Shown here: piece after piece, positions 62,801 through 64,000 of the stretch
Numbering within the stretch: position 1 is the stretch's first letter
How the letters are laid out: each line of letters begins with the position of its first letter
Origin: Lepidurus packardi
Lineage: Eukaryota > Arthropoda > Branchiopoda > Notostraca > Triopsidae
Length of the DNA: 64,000 nucleotides
Direction of reading: 5' to 3'
Assembly: GCA_023053545.1 (NCBI GenBank)
Contig: JAKZAN010000001.1
Location: 5,600,565 to 5,664,564 of the forward strand
Notes under the pieces: model-generated
Told to the model about the DNA's origin: nothing
The model's input: only the letters and a program-made list of their open reading frames with translations
Database searches by the model: none
Translations under genes and position numbers: made by a program

Positions 62801-63106
62801 GTGAAACAACAGTGGGAAGAAAGGAAGCAACAAGACAGAGAATTGAACTGCCAAAGCTTGAATAGTGTAGGCAGTGATGAATCCAGTGCTACTTCCAGTG
62901 ATTTGCCTGCCGAGAGGTAAAGAAAAGAAACTATCACATTTTCTACATATTGTACTCTTTTATTATTTTGTATAATTTTTTGTTGTTATTTTTTTAGTGT
63001 CAGTAGTGAAGATGCCCTCAGGACATGTACCACAGCTTCCACCACGCCCTGTCCAGATAACGTGTCTATGCCTAGTGTATCCATCACAAGCATTCTGGAA
63101 GTCAAT
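53877..63106 (+). CDS. Pleckstrin homology-like domain family B (PHLDB1/2, LL5)-like scaffold, 3' end beyond window
   Basis: Cortical scaffold. Vertebrate LL5 proteins bind PIP3 through a C-terminal PH domain and anchor microtubule-capture complexes and podosomes. Exons: 53877-54135, 54298-54510, 56916-57038, 57614-58230, 58293-58582, 60040-60805, 61018-61217, 61296-61398, 61460-61684, 62151-62276, 62472-62661, 62736-62916, 62998-63106. That is 1134 residues, all phases consistent. The N-terminal FHA domain (about 60-185) is split over three exons and is very close to vertebrate PHLDB1 (PHLVSLGSGRLSTA, GCMLCIGRS, FRFNHPQEA). A Pro/Ser-rich region follows (about 200-390), then a coil with the diagnostic LDEILNMCAEYE (about 400-450), a Ser/Thr-rich region (500-700), and coiled coils (about 700-960 and 1010-1075; SFEDLEF, TLQEIERNRQ). 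The PH domain is not in the window. The donor of the exon ending at 61684 (gtacga) is the least certain junction. Confidence 0.93.
54748..55057. mobile_element. Foldback/MITE-like inverted repeat in PHLDB-like intron 2
   Basis: The left arm begins GACTTTGCAAATTGACCAATCACA (54748) and the right arm ends with a near complement, tgtgattggtcaattttcaaagtc (55057). Inner blocks also pair: atttctagcctact with agtaggctagaaat, and cgcttaggtag with ctacctaagcg. The element is about 310 bp and has no coding capacity. It lies inside the 2.4-kb second intron. Target duplication is unclear. Confidence 0.78.
59116..59181. repeat. Tandem repeat in PHLDB-like intron 5
   Basis: Three head-to-tail copies of gcgtaacttaatccgcaagt (the first diverged, as tacttaatccgcattaa) lie in the 1.46-kb intron between 58582 and 60040. 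The surrounding DNA (58770-58940) is AT-rich with recurrent aatcattaa words. Confidence 0.7.
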
Positions 63107-64000
63107 GTAAGCCACGCCTCCTTTATTTTGATCATATTTCTTTATAAAAAAATTAGATTTAGAATGAGGAAATTGGGTATTTGAACTTAGAAATAGGCGC
63201 ATTCAACTTTATTTCTTTTAGAAATAGTTCGTAAATCTTTTCTTTTTTTTAACAAAGAAACGTCAAGGGAAAATATGGAAAAGAAAGAGGTTGTTTGTAA
63301 GAAAAGATGCAGTAATGTTACGTATTTGGGATGCAAAGGCTTCGCATAATTGCTCGTGACAAACTCTTAACAGTGGAAACGCAGGGAGTTAAAGAGAGCA
63401 TGGAATGAGAACCTAAGGTAGATGAAAGGCTAAGAAGGGTGATAATTGTTAGAGTGCTAAGGTTCGTAAAGATAGCCAAGTTTTGGGTCGCCGACAATTG
63501 AGTTCTTCGAACTGGGGGGATAAAAAGAAGAGAAGAACTGGCATTTAGCTGCAAAGAATTTTTTTTAACGTTTTTTTTTCTTCAACATAAAAAAAAATTA
63601 AAAAATGCCTCGAAGCCTCAAAGAAACCTAGAGAAGACAGAAGTCTCTCGTATTCCTGAACCGTCTTCTACTATGTATGTGGAAGTTCTCTCCAAAACTG
63701 GAGCTATTTTTAGCTGCAATTGCGACGCGGAAAAGATTCAAGATCTTCCCACACTTAGCCCACTATTTATTTTTTTAATTTTTTTTTAGCTGGTTCTTTT
63801 CAGCTAATTTGATTGATTCGCTCAACAAGTCTGAGCAGGTGCTAAATATGAGCATGTAAAAAAAAATCACACTCGTTCTGACGCGCAACTTCCTTTGGAT
63901 CCTTTTGCGAAGAAAATTAAAGAGAAATGCGAAGGACAGGCTATTTTGGAGAGCCTTTGCCTTGCCGGAGTTATGCCTTATGCATTACCGTAATTCATTC
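63107..64000. other. Intron of the PHLDB-like gene running off the window
   Basis: This follows a donor (GTAAGC) at 63107. No exon matching the expected continuation (a coiled coil then a PH domain) was recognised before the window ends. Several T-rich tracts ending in AG (for example near 63789) could be acceptors but do not open onto a recognisable protein. Confidence 0.6.

Overview
This is AT-rich eukaryotic nuclear DNA, almost certainly from an arthropod. Four points support that. Genes are split by canonical GT-AG introns, many only 49-80 bp long. Interstitial tracts of the arthropod telomere motif TTAGG occur near 23.4 and 32.5 kb. A GPI-anchored 3xIg + FN3 adhesion protein of the insect Klingon/Wrapper type is present. 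The purple acid phosphatase most resembles the animal ACP7 group. The order or class cannot be fixed from the sequence alone.

Left part (about 1-30 kb): no protein-coding gene could be supported. It holds mobile-element debris: a TTAA-associated miniature inverted-repeat element in two copies (about 1.98-2.31 and 3.99-4.49 kb), a 195-bp hAT-type MITE with a perfect 8-bp target duplication (8.42-8.62 kb), AT-rich simple repeats, degenerate direct repeats, a 630-bp foldback element (22.9-23.5 kb) and a nearly perfect 318-bp duplication (28.2-28.9 kb). At least the right end is probably intron of the dopamine D2-like receptor, which is read leftwards and whose first recognised coding exon is at 30161-31162.

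Middle (31-39 kb): no gene recognised. A second foldback element (32.3-32.8 kb) has a telomere-like array with a 20-bp higher-order unit in its loop, followed by clustered AT-rich hairpins and a run of 24 C.

Right part (39-64 kb): gene-dense. XRCC1 (+, 8 exons, 652 aa, complete) is tail to tail, 170 bp apart, with an ACP7-like purple acid phosphatase (-, 8 exons, 445 aa, complete). The phosphatase is head to head, with 1.4 kb between start codons, with a Klingon/Wrapper-like GPI-anchored adhesion molecule (+, 9 exons, 660 aa, complete). After a 3.8-kb gap comes a PHLDB1/2 (LL5)-like scaffold protein (+, at least 13 exons, 1134 residues to the last exon seen). Its C-terminal PH domain must lie beyond the window. 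Every exon chain was checked for reading phase across all junctions.

The genes do not form one pathway: they serve base-excision/single-strand break repair, metallophosphatase activity, neural/glial adhesion, cortical cytoskeleton scaffolding and dopamine signalling. The most unusual features are the two inverted-repeat elements that each enclose a TTAGG-like tract between short inverted repeats, and an XRCC1 N-terminal domain that lacks both redox cysteines known from the mammalian protein.
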